Below, piece after piece: positions 57,244 to 64,000 of a DNA stretch of 64,000 nt (positions are counted from its first letter, which is position 1; each line of letters opens with the position of its first letter). The position numbers and the translations under genes were made by a program. The stretch lies in contig WRIS01000006.1 of NCBI GenBank assembly GCA_009782615.1, positions 1 to 64,000 of the forward strand, given 5' to 3'. The DNA comes from Eggerthellaceae bacterium (GTDB taxonomy: Bacteria; Actinomycetota; Coriobacteriia; Coriobacteriales; Eggerthellaceae). A model generated the notes under the pieces. It did not search any database. It saw nothing but the letters and a program-made list of their open reading frames with translations, and was not told where the DNA came from.

Positions 57244-58395
57244 CTAGAAACGAAGTGCGCAATAAAACTGTGCCCACGTGGCGTATTTGACCACGTCGCC
57301 TGGCTGCGGAGCGTGAATGTATTGCCCCCCACCTGACTTGGTGCAAATTCCCACGTGCCCGCTATTGTGAAGCACGTCCCCAGGTTGGGCTGAGCTCACG
57401 GGAAGAATGGCGCGCGCTGCAGCGTATTGCGTGTAGGTGGTGCGCGTAATCCAGATGCCGATTTGGTTGTAACACCACGACGTGAGCCCCGAACAATCGA
57501 AACTGTTTGGTCCAGACGCACCCCATACATAAGGGCAACCCAAACGGCTGATAGCATAATCGACAACCGAGCCTTTCGCTGGAATACTTGTTCCGCCGCC
57601 GCCGCCGCCACTATTGTTATTGTTATTATTGTTATTGTTATTGCCGCCGCCACCGCCGCCGCCGCCGCTGTTGTTGTTGTTATTGTTGTTCTGGGCGTTT
57701 TGGCGTGCTTGTTCGGCTTCCCATTCTGCTCTTTTGCGTGCTGCTTCAGCTTCCGCAGCAGCTTTTTGTTCCGCTTCCAGCAGTTCACGGGCTTCTTTAT
57801 CAAGAGCGGCAAGCAAGGCTTCCATTTCTATCACGGTTGCTTCTGCTTGTTCTTTGATGGTTTTAGCGAGTTCGGTTTTTTCTTCAGCGATTTTTTCTTG
57901 GCGCGCGTGTTCAGCTTTTTCTTCTTCGATTTGCCCCCGAAGCACTTTCGCTTCATCGACCATATCGGCATCGCTTTGGTTCATGTGGGTAAGAATGTCC
58001 CAGTTGGTTGCAAATTCTTCAAAACTTCTGGCAGCAAGAAGAATCTCGATAAAGGAAATCCCGCCGCTGCGATACATGCTGCGCGCACGGATTCCCAGTT
58101 TCCCCTGTACTAGGGCAATTTTTTCGTTGGTTTCGTCAATACGGGCTTGGGCAGCGTCTTTTGCCGCTACCGCCGCTTCATGTTCTTCAATCGCCATAAA
58201 ATAGTCGTCAGATGCCTGTTGGAGTTCTTTTTGCATCGCAATAACTTGATCGCGGACAGCATCAGCTTCAGCCTGCTTTTCAGCGGCTGTTGGTACCGCA
58301 AACGCAATAGCGGGATTTGCAAGATACGCTGCGCCGACAGCTGCGGCACCCCCAAGAAACGCTCTCCTGCTGATCCTATGAGTATGCTCTCTCAT
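57244..58395 (-). CDS. Tat-exported NlpC/P60 peptidoglycan hydrolase with Asn/Gly linker (paralogue 2)
   Basis: This has the same plan as its neighbour: ISRRAFLGG twin-arginine signal ending near AFA, coiled coil with LGIRARSMYRSG, and NlpC/P60 domain (YVWGASGPNSFDCSGLTSWC; GDVLHNSGHVGI; YIHAPQ). Between them lies a linker of homopolymeric Asn and Gly runs (57,597-57,700). AGGAGG lies seven bases before the ATG at 58,395. By eye the N-terminal halves of the two paralogues are about half identical, while the active-site ends differ more. They arose by tandem duplication and may divide the work of cell separation. Confidence 0.92.
   Translation of the reverse strand: MREHTHRISRRAFLGGAAAVGAAYLANPAIAFAVPTAAEKQAEADAVRDQVIAMQKELQQASDDYFMAIEEHEAAVAAKDAAQARIDETNEKIALVQGKLGIRARSMYRSGGISFIEILLAARSFEEFATNWDILTHMNQSDADMVDEAKVLRGQIEEEKAEHARQEKIAEEKTELAKTIKEQAEATVIEMEALLAALDKEARELLEAEQKAAAEAEAARKRAEWEAEQARQNAQNNNNNNNSGGGGGGGGNNNNNNNNNNSGGGGGGTSIPAKGSVVDYAISRLGCPYVWGASGPNSFDCSGLTSWCYNQIGIWITRTTYTQYAAARAILPVSSAQPGDVLHNSGHVGICTKSGGGQYIHAPQPGDVVKYATWAQFYCALRF
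57597..57700. repeat. GTT/GCC trinucleotide repeats encoding Asn/Gly runs
   Basis: Runs of ATT/GTT and GCC triplets (plus strand) encode alternating blocks of Asn and Gly in the linker of the second NlpC/P60 protein. Such tracts change length easily by slippage without loss of frame. Confidence 0.85.
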
Positions 58396-58625
58396 TGAAA
58401 AACCTCCTTGATTGAGCACTTGTTCTGATTCAGGTTCGTCTATGTTGCCCCTCATGATAACAAATTAGCGTGATAAACCCTAGTTTTTCGCCCCCGACTC
58501 CATAAACCAACGCCATAAAACGAAGTAAACATCCACAAAAAGGTGTCTATCTTGCTTTTTCGTGCTGAACTTGCGCTGTGCACATGCTCCAAGTGCACTT
58601 CACACGAAGGCGAGTTCACTGCAGC

Positions 58626-59429
58626 CTACAAGTTGCGATATTTCCTGATAAGACGGTTGAGCGTTTTTACGTCGCTTATGACGCAGAAAAGGCATAAGGC
58701 TATGAGTACCGCCACCAGAAACGCTGCACGAAGGGCAAGAATCGACATAATAGGTGTTAGAACAAGGATTATGGGAACGAGGAAGGGTGCCAAACAGCCC
58801 CTCATGCGCTTCCAGAGTGCATAGGCGGCAGTAATTGCCACGTAGAAAAAGAGACCTAAAGGAAAAGACCCCGTAAGAGAAAATGCTGCGACACAGACTA
58901 ACTTGGCGGCAAGCACAATCGCTTCGCGCTTCAGTTCGGTTTTCGCTTCAGCTTTCTTTTCCTCAGGAGTTTTTTGGGGAACCGTGTAGGAAAAGGGATT
59001 GAACGGATTGAAGGGTTGTCCCTCTTCGGTCGCGGTGCCTGTTCCGCCTTGCCAATTCCAGGTGAACCAACCGTCCCCAAAACCTTCAAACGGATTGCCC
59101 GTGGGCGAACCTGCCGATTGCTGATCTTGGGGTGAGCGAGGATAGCCCGAAGGAGCGCCTTGCTGATAGGGGTTGGAATACGGATTTCCGTAGGGGTTGG
59201 CGTAGGGACCTCGCCTGACATATTCAGGTTCCCACTTGCGTGAGAGCAAGACATCGCGCGCTTCGTTAATGCGCTTGGTTTTTTCTTCGGCCACCTGGTA
59301 TTCACCTGAATCTTGAGCAAATTTATCGGGATGATTTTCAATCACCTTTTTGCGATGAGCTGCTTTCACCTGTTCATCGCTCGCGCCGTTGGATAAATCC
59401 AGTATATGTAGTGCCTCAGATTTCTTCAT
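58626..59429 (-). CDS. J-domain protein with C-terminal membrane helices
   Basis: An N-terminal J domain (residues ~1-65) has the HPD motif (ENHPDKF) needed to stimulate DnaK ATPase. The middle is a Pro/Asn/Tyr/Gly-rich disordered part with repeated NPY units (YANPYGNPYSNPYQQG). The last third has about three or four membrane helices. This places the J domain in the cytoplasm on a membrane anchor, unlike soluble DnaJ, which also has zinc fingers that are absent here. The ATG at 59,429 gives the normal J-domain start; a GTG three codons upstream is possible. It probably recruits DnaK to the membrane; clients are unknown. Confidence 0.85.
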   Translation of the reverse strand: MKKSEALHILDLSNGASDEQVKAAHRKKVIENHPDKFAQDSGEYQVAEEKTKRINEARDVLLSRKWEPEYVRRGPYANPYGNPYSNPYQQGAPSGYPRSPQDQQSAGSPTGNPFEGFGDGWFTWNWQGGTGTATEEGQPFNPFNPFSYTVPQKTPEEKKAEAKTELKREAIVLAAKLVCVAAFSLTGSFPLGLFFYVAITAAYALWKRMRGCLAPFLVPIILVLTPIMSILALRAAFLVAVLIALCLFCVISDVKTLNRLIRKYRNL

Positions 59430-59510
59430 GGCTCTCACTATACCGCACCACGCAGAAACTGCACCACCGTGGCATCAAACCGTCACCCTTCGCGGTATCT
59501 CGCGTTACGT

Positions 59511-59571
59511 GGTTGCTGGCAAAAGGGGTCGTTCTTCCGTTGTTGCACAGGCAGCAGGCGAACGGAAGAAC
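59511..59571. repeat. Inverted repeat and possible remnant of the structured element
   Basis: GTTCTTCCGTT (59,531-59,541) pairs perfectly with AACGGAAGAAC (59,561-59,571). Just before it, GGTTGCTGGCAAAAGGGGTC resembles the left arm of the elements at 7,574 and 21,778. No matching right arm is found, so a degraded third copy is only a possibility. Confidence 0.35.
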
Positions 59572-59594
59572 ATCGACCTGCATATCAAGGACTA

Positions 59595-59630
59595 GGTTGC
59601 TTCGTCGCGATGCTCCTCGCAATGACGGGA
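59595..59630. repeat. GTCATTGC-type interspersed intergenic repeat
   Basis: The minus strand reads CCGTCATTGCGAGGAGC followed by ATCGCGACGAAGCAACC. It matches the widespread extragenic repeat pattern as I recall it. A divergent copy is at 7,534-7,563. Function is unknown. Confidence 0.5.
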
Positions 59631-59649
59631 AGTCAAGCCCGCAATGATG

Positions 59650-59681
59650 AAAAAACGGGTGTTGACCTGTGTCAACACCCG
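59650..59681 (-). terminator. Rho-independent terminator after rpsA
   Basis: On the minus strand CGGGTGTTGAC pairs perfectly with GTCAACACCCG around ACAG and is followed by six T. It starts about 27 bases past the rpsA stop. Confidence 0.9.
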
Positions 59682-59707
59682 CAATCAGAAACATGTTTGC
59701 GCTCAGT

Positions 59708-61144
59708 TTATTCTTCGGTCTTTTCCTCAGCAACTTCTTCGACCGCTTCTTCGACGGCTTTTTCCGCTTCCTCAACGGCTTCTTCAGCCGCTTCTTCGAC
59801 CGCCTCTTCCACTGCCTCTACCGCTTCTTCAGCAGCTTCTTCAACAGCATCTGCAGCTGCCTCGGCGACCTCTTCTGCAACTTCCTCAGTTGCCTCTTCA
59901 ACAGCTTGGGCAGCTTCTTCGGCTACCTCTTCAGCTCCAGCTTCTGCAGCTTCGAATTCCTCAAAGGCTTCTTCTGCTTCTACGCGCTTCTTAGCAGGCT
60001 TTTCTTCAGGAACATAGCTTTCGTCGATAGGAATATCGAAGCCCAGTTCTTCTGCAGCAGCCTTCATAGAAAGCGAAATGCGGCGGCGCTCAGGGTTCAC
60101 TTCCATGACCTTGACCTTCACTTCGTCATCCACGTGCACAACCTGTGCGGGAGATTCGATGTGCTTCAAAGACATCTCTGAAATATGAACAAGCCCCTCG
60201 ATGCTTTCGCCCAATTCGATAAAGGTACCGAACGGAACAACTTTGGTGACTTTACCGTCAATGATTGCACCCAGCGGATATGCTTCAACAAGACGAACCC
60301 AGGGATCCTCGGTCGTTTGCTTGAGTCCAAGCGAAATGCGCTCGCGTTGTAAATCAACATCGAGAACTTCAACTTCTACTTCGTCGCCCACTTTGACGAC
60401 TTCAGAAGGATGATTGACATGGTTCCAGGAAAGTTCGGAAATATGCACCAGACCGTCGATGCCGCCCAAATCAACAAAGGCGCCAAAATCAACGATGGAA
60501 GAAACCGCACCTTTCAGGCGCATTCCCTTGGTCAGTTTCTCGAGAATTTCTGCCCGTTCATTCTTGCGTCCTTCTTCAAGAAGCACGCGGCGGGACAACA
60601 CGACGTTGTTGCGGTTGCGGTCCATTTCAATAACACGGGCTTCAACTTCGGTGCCCATGTACATATCAAGATCTTTCACGCGACGCAGGTCAACCAGCGA
60701 AGCTGGCAAAAAGCCGCGCAGACCGATATCGAGTATCAAGCCACCCTTAACGACTTCGATAACTTCACCGACAACGATTTCTGCTGCCTTGAATTTATCT
60801 TCAACCTGAATCCACGCGCGTTCATATTCGGCACGCTTCTTGGAAAGCACCAATCTGCCGTCTTTGTCTTCTTTTTGCAAGACCAACGCTTCAACCTTGT
60901 CGCCAAGGTTCACAATCTCGGAAGGATCAGCGTCTTTGCGGATGGATAGTTCACGGGATGGGATAACGCCTTCACTTTTGAAGCCGATATCAACAAGCAC
61001 TTCATCATGCTCGATCTTGACCACGATGCCATCTACCAAATCGCCTTCATCGAACTCGGTCAAGGTGCCGTCAATCATTTGATCCATCTGCTCGTCGCTG
61101 ATGTCCTCAAATTCAATAACGGACGTGTTTTTAATTTCGGTCAA
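59708..61144 (-). CDS. rpsA: 30S ribosomal protein S1, four S1 domains and acidic repeat tail
   Basis: S1 helps mRNA bind the 30S subunit. Four S1/OB domains are visible, starting near residues 30, 115, 200 and 287 (for example [60 protein letters not shown]), the usual number for Gram-positive forms. The last ~90 residues are repeats of EAVEEA/EEVAEE type, extremely acidic and low in complexity, beyond the RNA-binding part. The start is TTG, with AAAGGGG six bases upstream. Transcription probably begins near 61,300 from an extended -10 box, leaving a leader of ~155 bases that could hold autoregulatory structure. A strong terminator follows. Confidence 0.95.
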   Translation of the reverse strand: MTEIKNTSVIEFEDISDEQMDQMIDGTLTEFDEGDLVDGIVVKIEHDEVLVDIGFKSEGVIPSRELSIRKDADPSEIVNLGDKVEALVLQKEDKDGRLVLSKKRAEYERAWIQVEDKFKAAEIVVGEVIEVVKGGLILDIGLRGFLPASLVDLRRVKDLDMYMGTEVEARVIEMDRNRNNVVLSRRVLLEEGRKNERAEILEKLTKGMRLKGAVSSIVDFGAFVDLGGIDGLVHISELSWNHVNHPSEVVKVGDEVEVEVLDVDLQRERISLGLKQTTEDPWVRLVEAYPLGAIIDGKVTKVVPFGTFIELGESIEGLVHISEMSLKHIESPAQVVHVDDEVKVKVMEVNPERRRISLSMKAAAEELGFDIPIDESYVPEEKPAKKRVEAEEAFEEFEAAEAGAEEVAEEAAQAVEEATEEVAEEVAEAAADAVEEAAEEAVEAVEEAVEEAAEEAVEEAEKAVEEAVEEVAEEKTEE

Positions 61145-61479
61145 ACCGGACCCCTTTCAAAGCTTTTTCGGGGACCCTTCTTACATGATTGCTTGCTTTT
61201 ACTTACCATGTTCGCTCTACGTTCAAGCGTGTCAAAAGGTGACAACAAACATGTCTTGGGGGCCTACAAATACATACACTCATATGGCTTTTCATATAAG
61301 TTTCGACAGTATACCATAGCCTTTTCCAAAAACGCCCAACTGATTGCGTTATTGCACGCTTATTGCACGCTTTGGGGCTTCTTCGGCACAATTTTGCCTA
61401 ATTTATGCGGAATAGGCACAAAAATCCCCCGAATTTCAGGGCTTTTTGATGTGTTCGTTGCGTGTTGGGGGGCTTTACG
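61145..61479. other. rpsA leader and promoter region
   Basis: This 335-base gap has no gene. On the minus strand TGGTATACT (61,308-61,316) is an extended -10 box that would start transcription near 61,300. The leader between it and the TTG start has short dyads but no riboswitch I recognise. The part next to the Fur/PerR gene shows nothing clear. Confidence 0.5.
61308..61316 (-). promoter_or_regulatory. Extended -10 promoter for rpsA
   Basis: TGGTATACT on the minus strand fits the TGnTATAAT extended -10 form. The -35 position shows no good match, which is common for extended -10 promoters. The predicted leader is about 155 bases. Confidence 0.5.
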
Positions 61480-61902
61480 CTAATTATTCTTTGCAAGACA
61501 ATCGGGGCAGTGACCGTTAAACATTATTTGATGCCCCTCTATTTGAAACCCATGGGTCGAACAAATTTGTTCTTGGAGATTGTCGAGATAGGGCATATCA
61601 ACGTCGAAAATCAGACCGCAGCCTTTGCATCTGATGTGGTAGTGCGGCTTGCTCACAATATCGTAGCGAATCGCGCCGTTGGGTACGTCGATGCGAACGA
61701 TTTCTCCCCTGAGCGCAAGTAAGTCGAGATTGCGATATACCGTTGCCTGAGAAACATGGGGGTACTGCTTGCTCACGAAATCATATACTTCTGCAGACGT
61801 GGGATGATTGCAAAGGGCATAAACCGCTTCGAGTACCAACGCGCGCTGTATTGTATTGCGCGAAGTTGTTGGCTGTTCGTGAGTGTCTTTGCTCAGCTGC
61901 AT
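61480..61902 (-). CDS. Fur/PerR-family metal-dependent repressor
   Basis: A winged-helix repressor of 140 residues. The DNA-binding half has NTIQRALVLEAVYAL and HVSQATVYRNLDLLALRGEI. The dimerisation half has the metal site HYHIRCKGCG and a second CxxC (CPDC) near the end; together these make the structural Zn site. Similarity seems closer to PerR than to Fur because of the short form, but peroxide versus iron or zinc sensing cannot be fixed by eye. The gene diverges from the GNAT gene across a region with a perfect 15-bp palindrome. Confidence 0.88.
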   Translation of the reverse strand: MQLSKDTHEQPTTSRNTIQRALVLEAVYALCNHPTSAEVYDFVSKQYPHVSQATVYRNLDLLALRGEIVRIDVPNGAIRYDIVSKPHYHIRCKGCGLIFDVDMPYLDNLQEQICSTHGFQIEGHQIMFNGHCPDCLAKNN

Positions 61903-62024
61903 ATCCGACCGACCTGTTACTCCCTTACGTCACGTGCGTTCCATGCATTATTTACTCGATGTTCCTTCTGCGTCAAAACAGAGAAGTTTATATTACCAGT
62001 AAAATATTCATATTAGGAAAAATT

Positions 62025-62039
62025 CCCATATAATATGGG
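62025..62039. promoter_or_regulatory. Perfect 15-bp palindrome between the PerR-like and GNAT genes
   Basis: CCCATATAATATGGG is a perfect dyad. It lies about 120 bases from the repressor start and the same from the GNAT start, next to AT-rich promoter-like DNA. It does not match the PerR box TTATAATnATTATAA closely, but could be an operator of this or another regulator. Confidence 0.45.
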
Positions 62040-62156
62040 ACTAAGATAGCACGAATATCGCTTTCGCACAATAAAGGATTGGTGCAAATGGAAAAGTGGT
62101 GACGAAACGTTACAAGTGTGCGAAAATCACTCGGTCAAGAAAAAGGAGTACCTCAC

Positions 62157-62663
62157 GTGACGCTGACATTCAAACCTGTTTCAACCGATGAAGATATAGC
62201 GCTTCTCGCCTGTATGGCACACGATATCTGGCATGAGTATTGGTCGGGAATTATTGGGGATGAACAGGTAGAATACATGGTGGAAACCTTCCAGAGTGAA
62301 ACTGCCATCAAAAATGCTATTCGCGTTCAGGGTTATGAATATTGGCTACTCGAAACTAAAGGGTGCTTTGTTGGCTATACTGGAACGCACACCGAAAGTT
62401 CCCCTGCGCGCTTATTTATTTCCAAACTCTACCTCAAAGCTGAGGACCGCGGCAAAGGCTTCGCTTCGCAAACTATTCAGTTTTTTGAAGAACTGTGCAC
62501 GAAACGGAACTTAGGCTCGATGTATTTAACCGTGAACAAATACAATGAACTTGCCAAAAGAGCCTACCTTGCCAAAGGCTTTGTCATCGTTGACGCAACC
62601 GTACAAGATATCGGACACGGTTTTGTCATGGATGACTACATCATGGAAAAGGTGTTGGGCTAA
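62157..62663 (+). CDS. GNAT-family N-acetyltransferase
   Basis: The fold is seen in the N-terminal WHEYWSGIIGDEQVEYMV region, the central strand YWLLETKGCFVGYTGTH and the acetyl-CoA loop LYLKAEDRGKGFASQTI (pattern RGxGxA). NKYNELAKRAYLAKGFVIV follows, the usual C-terminal motif. The GTG at 62,157 has AAAGGAG eight bases upstream and gives 168 residues; an earlier GTG lacks a site. The substrate is unknown. It diverges from the Fur/PerR gene and converges on dxs. Confidence 0.87.
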   Translation: MTLTFKPVSTDEDIALLACMAHDIWHEYWSGIIGDEQVEYMVETFQSETAIKNAIRVQGYEYWLLETKGCFVGYTGTHTESSPARLFISKLYLKAEDRGKGFASQTIQFFEELCTKRNLGSMYLTVNKYNELAKRAYLAKGFVIVDATVQDIGHGFVMDDYIMEKVLG

Positions 62664-62751
62664 TCACAGGATTGAGCGGGGCTAGTTTGGGCTCAGTCTT
62701 CGGATAAATTCTCGAGTAAGTCCTCACGAAAGCGCGAGACCGCGAATCTTT

Positions 62752-64000
62752 TTACCCTAGACGCTTCTTAACTGCTGCTGAAATGCCTTTTGCGTCAAGC
62801 CCGACTTCTTCAAGCAGAACAGCCATGCTCCCCTGCCCAATGAATCTATCAGGAATACCAAGGGTTAGCGTCGGCACCGCCCTTTGCAAGCGCGATAACT
62901 CTTCGAGCACTGCTTGCCCGACCCCGCCTTCAATTACACCTTCTTCGATGGTAACGACCAGCTTGGTGGAAGCCGCTGCCTTGATTGCTGCTTTGTCGAG
63001 GGGTTTTGCCCAGCGCATATCAACAACACGCGCTTCGATTCCCTTTTTGCTCAGCAGTTCAGCAGCGCCAAGCGTCGGAGCAAGCATGCGCCCAAACGCA
63101 AGAAGCGCAACATCGCTGCCCTTGCGCACAACGCTACTCTTGCCGATTTCAAGCACCTTTGGTTCCTTGGGCAAAGTCGCGCCTTCCGCTTCGCCGCGCG
63201 GATAACGAATCACAACAGGTCCTGATAAAGCAAGTGCCGTGTGAAGTGCGTGCACCAATTCCGCTTCGTTGGAGGGCGTAAGTATCTTCATATTGGGAAT
63301 CATACGGGAATATGCCAGGTCGAAAACGCCATGGTGAGTTGGTCCGTCATCCCCAACAAAACCAGCGCGGTCAAGACAGAAAACCACCGAAAGATCAGGC
63401 AGAGCGTTATCAATTATCAGCTGGTCAACAGCGCGCTGCATGAAGGTGGAATAGACGGCAACAACTGGCTTTTTCCCACCGATGGCAAGCCCTGCCGCCA
63501 TACCAACTGCATGTCCTTCGGTAATACCGACATCAACAAAGCGCTCAGGGTAGGTCTCTGCGAAATCTGAAAGTCCTGTACCGTCTTTCATGGCAGCTGT
63601 AAGCGCAACAATGTCTTCGTTTTTTGCCGCTTCAGCCATCAAAGCATCAGAAAACACCTGCGTATACGTGGGTGCTTTCGGTTTTTTCTTGAGCACCTTG
63701 CCCGTTTCGATGTCGTAGGGCCCCACCCCATGGAAAACTTCGGGGGAATTTTCGGCATGTTCAAAACCAGCGCCCTTCTTCGTCACCACATGGACAAGAA
63801 CTGGACCGTCGGTATTCATGACGTTGGTCAAGGTCTCTTGCAGAGCTGCAATATTGTGCCCATCTATGGGGGCGGTGCACAAAATGCCCAGTTGTTCAAA
63901 AATCATAGTGCGCGGGATAACCAGCTGTTTCATTGAATCTCTCACGTTGCGACCAAAAGAAACCAAGCTTTGTCCCATGCGTCCTTGGTTCGACAATATT
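62752..64000 (-). CDS. dxs: 1-deoxy-D-xylulose-5-phosphate synthase, 5' part missing (runs off right edge)
   Basis: DXS condenses pyruvate and glyceraldehyde 3-phosphate with thiamine diphosphate, the first step of the MEP pathway; ispD and ispF are at 33-34 kb. The last ~416 residues are present. They include PIDGHNIAALQETL, VTKKGAGFEHAE, then the pyrimidine-binding domain (VDVGITEGHAVGMAAGLAIG; YSTFMQRAVDQLI; DRAGFVGDDGPTHHGVFD) and the C-terminal transketolase domain. The frame is open to the right edge. Where many family members read AEQHAV after the catalytic Glu, this one has TEGHAV; the Glu and His are kept. Confidence 0.95.
   Translation of the reverse strand, partial: ILSNQGRMGQSLVSFGRNVRDSMKQLVIPRTMIFEQLGILCTAPIDGHNIAALQETLTNVMNTDGPVLVHVVTKKGAGFEHAENSPEVFHGVGPYDIETGKVLKKKPKAPTYTQVFSDALMAEAAKNEDIVALTAAMKDGTGLSDFAETYPERFVDVGITEGHAVGMAAGLAIGGKKPVVAVYSTFMQRAVDQLIIDNALPDLSVVFCLDRAGFVGDDGPTHHGVFDLAYSRMIPNMKILTPSNEAELVHALHTALALSGPVVIRYPRGEAEGATLPKEPKVLEIGKSSVVRKGSDVALLAFGRMLAPTLGAAELLSKKGIEARVVDMRWAKPLDKAAIKAAASTKLVVTIEEGVIEGGVGQAVLEELSRLQRAVPTLTLGIPDRFIGQGSMAVLLEEVGLDAKGISAAVKKRLG

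Noticed and set aside
57588-58204. Leu/Pro/Val-rich plus-strand frames opposite the second NlpC/P60 gene.
   Set aside because: They mirror the Asn/Gly triplet repeats and coiled coil of the real gene.

Overview
The window looks like a piece of a monoderm actinobacterial chromosome, most likely class Coriobacteriia (Eggerthellaceae-like). This is an inference from gene content: a periplasmic-type nitrate reductase cluster rebuilt for a cell with no outer membrane (lipoprotein cytochrome, membrane NapH), sortase and cell-wall sorting signals, Tat-exported NlpC/P60 hydrolases, the MEP isoprenoid pathway, ClpC and a Fur/PerR regulator. Base composition looks roughly balanced by eye. I see no phage, insertion sequence, integrase, CRISPR array or rRNA. 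There is one tRNA, tRNA-Pro(CGG).

Layout. (1) 1-21,363, minus strand: two giant surface adhesins in tandem. The first runs off the left edge (at least 2,250 aa). The second is complete (4,499 aa), with a pectate-lyase-like beta-helix head, ten Ig-like modules arranged as a four-module higher-order repeat, an InlB-type repeat, a Glu-Pro/Ala-Pro wall spacer and an SPKTG sorting signal. (2) 21,983-28,914, minus: a purine operon, read as class B sortase, purF, purM, purN, xdhC-like, purH, mostly with overlapping stop/start codons. (3) 29,134-39,986, minus: a 40-residue membrane protein; ispD-ispF-cysE-cysS-U32 peptidase/tRNA hydroxylase; lysS-clpC; tatA and greA. (4) 40,370-46,679, plus: narK then napG-napA-diheme lipoprotein-napD-napH, followed on the minus strand by a GAF-histidine kinase/LuxR-type response regulator pair that is the obvious candidate regulator. 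(5) 48,896-51,818, plus: an SPFH/SHOCT protein, a zinc-ribbon membrane protein and a tiny membrane protein, resembling the YdjI/YdjG part of the Bacillus membrane-stress module. (6) 51,873-64,000: a 7TM-GGDEF protein, an OatA-like acyltransferase, tRNA-Pro, two Tat-exported NlpC/P60 paralogues, a membrane J-domain protein, rpsA, a Fur/PerR regulator, a GNAT acetyltransferase and the 3' part of dxs.

How the parts fit. NarK would import nitrate or export nitrite. NapA, a Tat substrate helped by NapD, would reduce nitrate outside the membrane with electrons passing menaquinol -> NapH/NapG -> diheme lipoprotein. Repeated TAGGG/CCCTA-like elements precede both narK and napG and could be operators of the adjacent two-component system. 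The surface proteins, sortase, O-acetyltransferase and NlpC/P60 enzymes together describe an elaborate cell envelope.

The most unusual signals are the higher-order repeat in the giant adhesin; two copies of a ~137-bp intergenic element whose inverted arms show compensatory changes; the paired candidate operators in the nap region; the apparent lack of a normal start codon in napG; a possible alternative-pairing hairpin array between the SPFH and zinc-ribbon genes; and the frequent in-frame low-complexity tails on housekeeping enzymes (PurM, IspF, LysS, S1).
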